64,000 nucleotides of DNA. Source: Zhengitettix transpicula. Lineage: Eukaryota; Arthropoda; Insecta; Orthoptera; Tetrigidae. Below, piece after piece: positions 58,101 to 61,100 of this stretch. The stretch spans positions 4,766,087 to 4,830,086 of the forward strand of contig CM073591.1 in NCBI GenBank assembly GCA_037074705.1, in the 5' to 3' direction. Position 1 is the first letter of the stretch. Each line of letters starts with the position of its first letter. The notes beneath the pieces are model-generated. The model did not search any database. It had not been told where the DNA came from and saw only the letters and a program-made list of their open reading frames with translations. A program made the translations under genes and the position numbers.

Positions 58101-61100
58101 TTTACACAGCCATTATAATATTAAATTCTGCTTTTAATTTTTGTTTCCAATGTGAGTCTCAATGTCAATTTATCTTCTGCTTGCAGCTTCCAATGAAGTT
58201 CGCGTCATCCTTCAGGTCAAGGACGTCAACGACAACTCTCCAAGGTTCACTGTGACAGGTCGGCCTATAGTAGCAGCGATTCCAACATCGGCAAACTATG
58301 GCTTCCAGATTGTCAAGTTACAGGTAAATTAATGTACATCAAACTACAAATGTAATACAGTAACTTGCAATGTTCCAATATTTGTTCAAATTTTTCACTG
58401 CAATCAGAATATTTTGTCATAGATGACCAATTTCTGCTTCATTTGGTGTGAAATGTTTAGTATCAGCTCCCAGTTGTTTAAGTTCATTTTTGAGTATAAA
58501 CTAAGTATTTTTTCCATTATGGAAATTCCTTAAAACTATCAAAGTATTCTCTGAAACATTTTACTAATAAGCTCAGAAGAGTCATAACTTTGGTCATGCT
58601 TCTTATATCTTAATTTATAATTAGTCATTTAAGTTTCCAGTGATACTACTTTTTCCTCTCCCCCAATGTAGAAATCTTTCAGGAGCTATTCTTTAAAAAA
58701 ATATAAGGACACTTTGATTAAGGAAGCAAATGTTTAGATGATTTCCGTGCTGTTCCTTCAGTGGATCAACTTTTCTATTTATTGCCTTCACCAGGCTGTG
58801 GACAAGGATGAGGGTGTAAATGCAGAGGTACGGTACCAAATCCTGGGCAGACCTGATGACGAGTCTCACAAATTCAGTATCGACCCCATCTCTGGTCAGG
58901 TGAGGTCCATCGCAAGTTTCGCCAAAGATGCCGGGAGGGTGTATGGCTTTGATGTGAAGGCCACAGACAGATGTGGCATTGATGATGGACGGTCAGCAAT
59001 TGCCAACGTCTTTGTAAGTGGATGAAATGTCAAGTTACACTGCATTATAACTTATAAGAACTGAAGAATTTTTATAGTATTGCAAATATTTTGGGTTCTT
59101 AGTTCATATATTTATTGAAAAGCTGTTTGTGGAAACTGAGCACTAACTCTTCAATGAATGAGGGTTTACCAAGTTACTACAATTATTTTTCCCCATCTGC
59201 AGCACAGCCTTGTTTTAATTTATAAAAGAATATAAATCATCTTTGACTGTGATTTTATTCTATGATCTTTGGATCACAAGGTAGTTGGAATTGTTATTTT
59301 TCAGCAAGTTCAAAATAATGTATTTACAGGTGTATGTCCTTGACGATGACAAGCAACTGGTGATGGTGCTGGGTTCAAAGCCTACGTTTGTGGAGAAGAG
59401 TATGGCCAACATAACAATGTAAGTTGTGGCAAGGCTGGCCTGGTTTGTGGTCAAATAAAAAAGTGCTGAAATAATGTATGTCAGATGCTGTTTGTGTAAA
59501 CATGACATTATTGATATTCACATTTCCAGGGCTCTTTACAATGCCACAGGCCTGGACGTGAGAATCCAAAAGCTTGAACCTCACTCGGCCAAGAATCAGG
59601 AAGAACTGGGAAATCACGCGTGAGTTCCGACTCTTCACCTAACAAACTTAATGTATCTGAAACATTTCAATAGTTATAATAAACTGTAAAATCAGCCTAA
59701 ATTACCCATACAGTGCCTGGGTGGACTAGTGTAAAATTTAACAGCCCACCTTTTAAATTGTTTCATTCAATATTATCCAAAGAGTATTATGAATCTGTAT
59801 ATGGATAAGATTTGTCCATACTTGTACAGTGTGCTTCTTCAAAGCTTTCGAGGCAGGCCACATTTTCTTATGACATATTTGTTTGCCATAATAAATTCTA
59901 CCATCTTCCATGATATCAAGCGTTCATCTTCCCTGCATATGTAAACTGCTTTCATGATTCATTGCTGGTAGTTAGAAATATAGATGAATATTCAAATGAA
60001 ATATAAACTATATTTCTTCTTCCAATATTCCAGGACTGACTTGTATCTGTATGCTGTCGACCCACAGATGAACGTCATCATCGACATGGACACATTGCAA
60101 AAGTGAGTGTTTACCGTTCTATTGGGGTTGTTATCGGCATTTTTGCAATCATGGAATATATGTAAAAAGTTTTTAACTGGAATTATTATCCAAGAGTGTG
60201 ATTCAATTACAATATGTACAATGAAGGACACGATGTACTTAGTCTGCTTTCGACGTTGGTTGATGACCAATCAAGCAGAATAGATATGAAGAGAATTTAT
60301 TGAGCACACGATCGTCTTTGAAAGAATACAGTATCACAGAAGGAAAGTAGTTTACTTGAGTCAAGCATGTTAAACAGAAAGAATAGTTTGAGACTGCTGT
60401 CTTGATGTAGGAGTTGTGGGTCACTCACACTACTGTAACTCGGATTATTTAATGAAAATGAACACAGTTTCTAACTGTTGAAATCTTTGAGAGTGGTGTT
60501 CCTCCTTTGTCTCTCTTTTACTATCTTAGTCAATGTTAAAATTTCTACCAATAATACAATTGACCTGTTGAAATTACTGAACTGATGGATATGAACTCAG
60601 CCTAAGATAAGTTGTATTTTTCTGTTTTGCACTGATGGGGTGAGAATGTGTTTTTAATTACCCAATGTTTTTTGTTTTCCTTCTCACATCAGCATTTTGA
60701 ACACGAAGCAACTGGACATCCGCCGCAGGTTGAAGAGATACCAAGTTGTCCAGGTAGCGTCGCCAGCATTGGGAGGCGGAGTGCACGCACAGCGAAAGCT
60801 GCTCTCATCACTGGAGGTTGGCATTCTCATATTAGGGATACTGGTCTTCATTGGGGCTCTGGCAGCGGCTCTCTGCATTGGATGTGTGCGGCGTAAAAAG
60901 TTCAGGTACAGTTGTTTAATAGCATGAGAAATTCAGACAAAGACTTGGTTTTATTATAGTGATTTTCAAATGGGAGTCGCTTTGACCTTGAAGGTCTTCC
61001 TTTGCTGACAAATCAAATTCTTGAGACCTTGTCACATATTATTGTTGTCCACGCTACTGCAGTAAGGGTTTTTTGTTGTCATTCATTATTGACGATGTGG

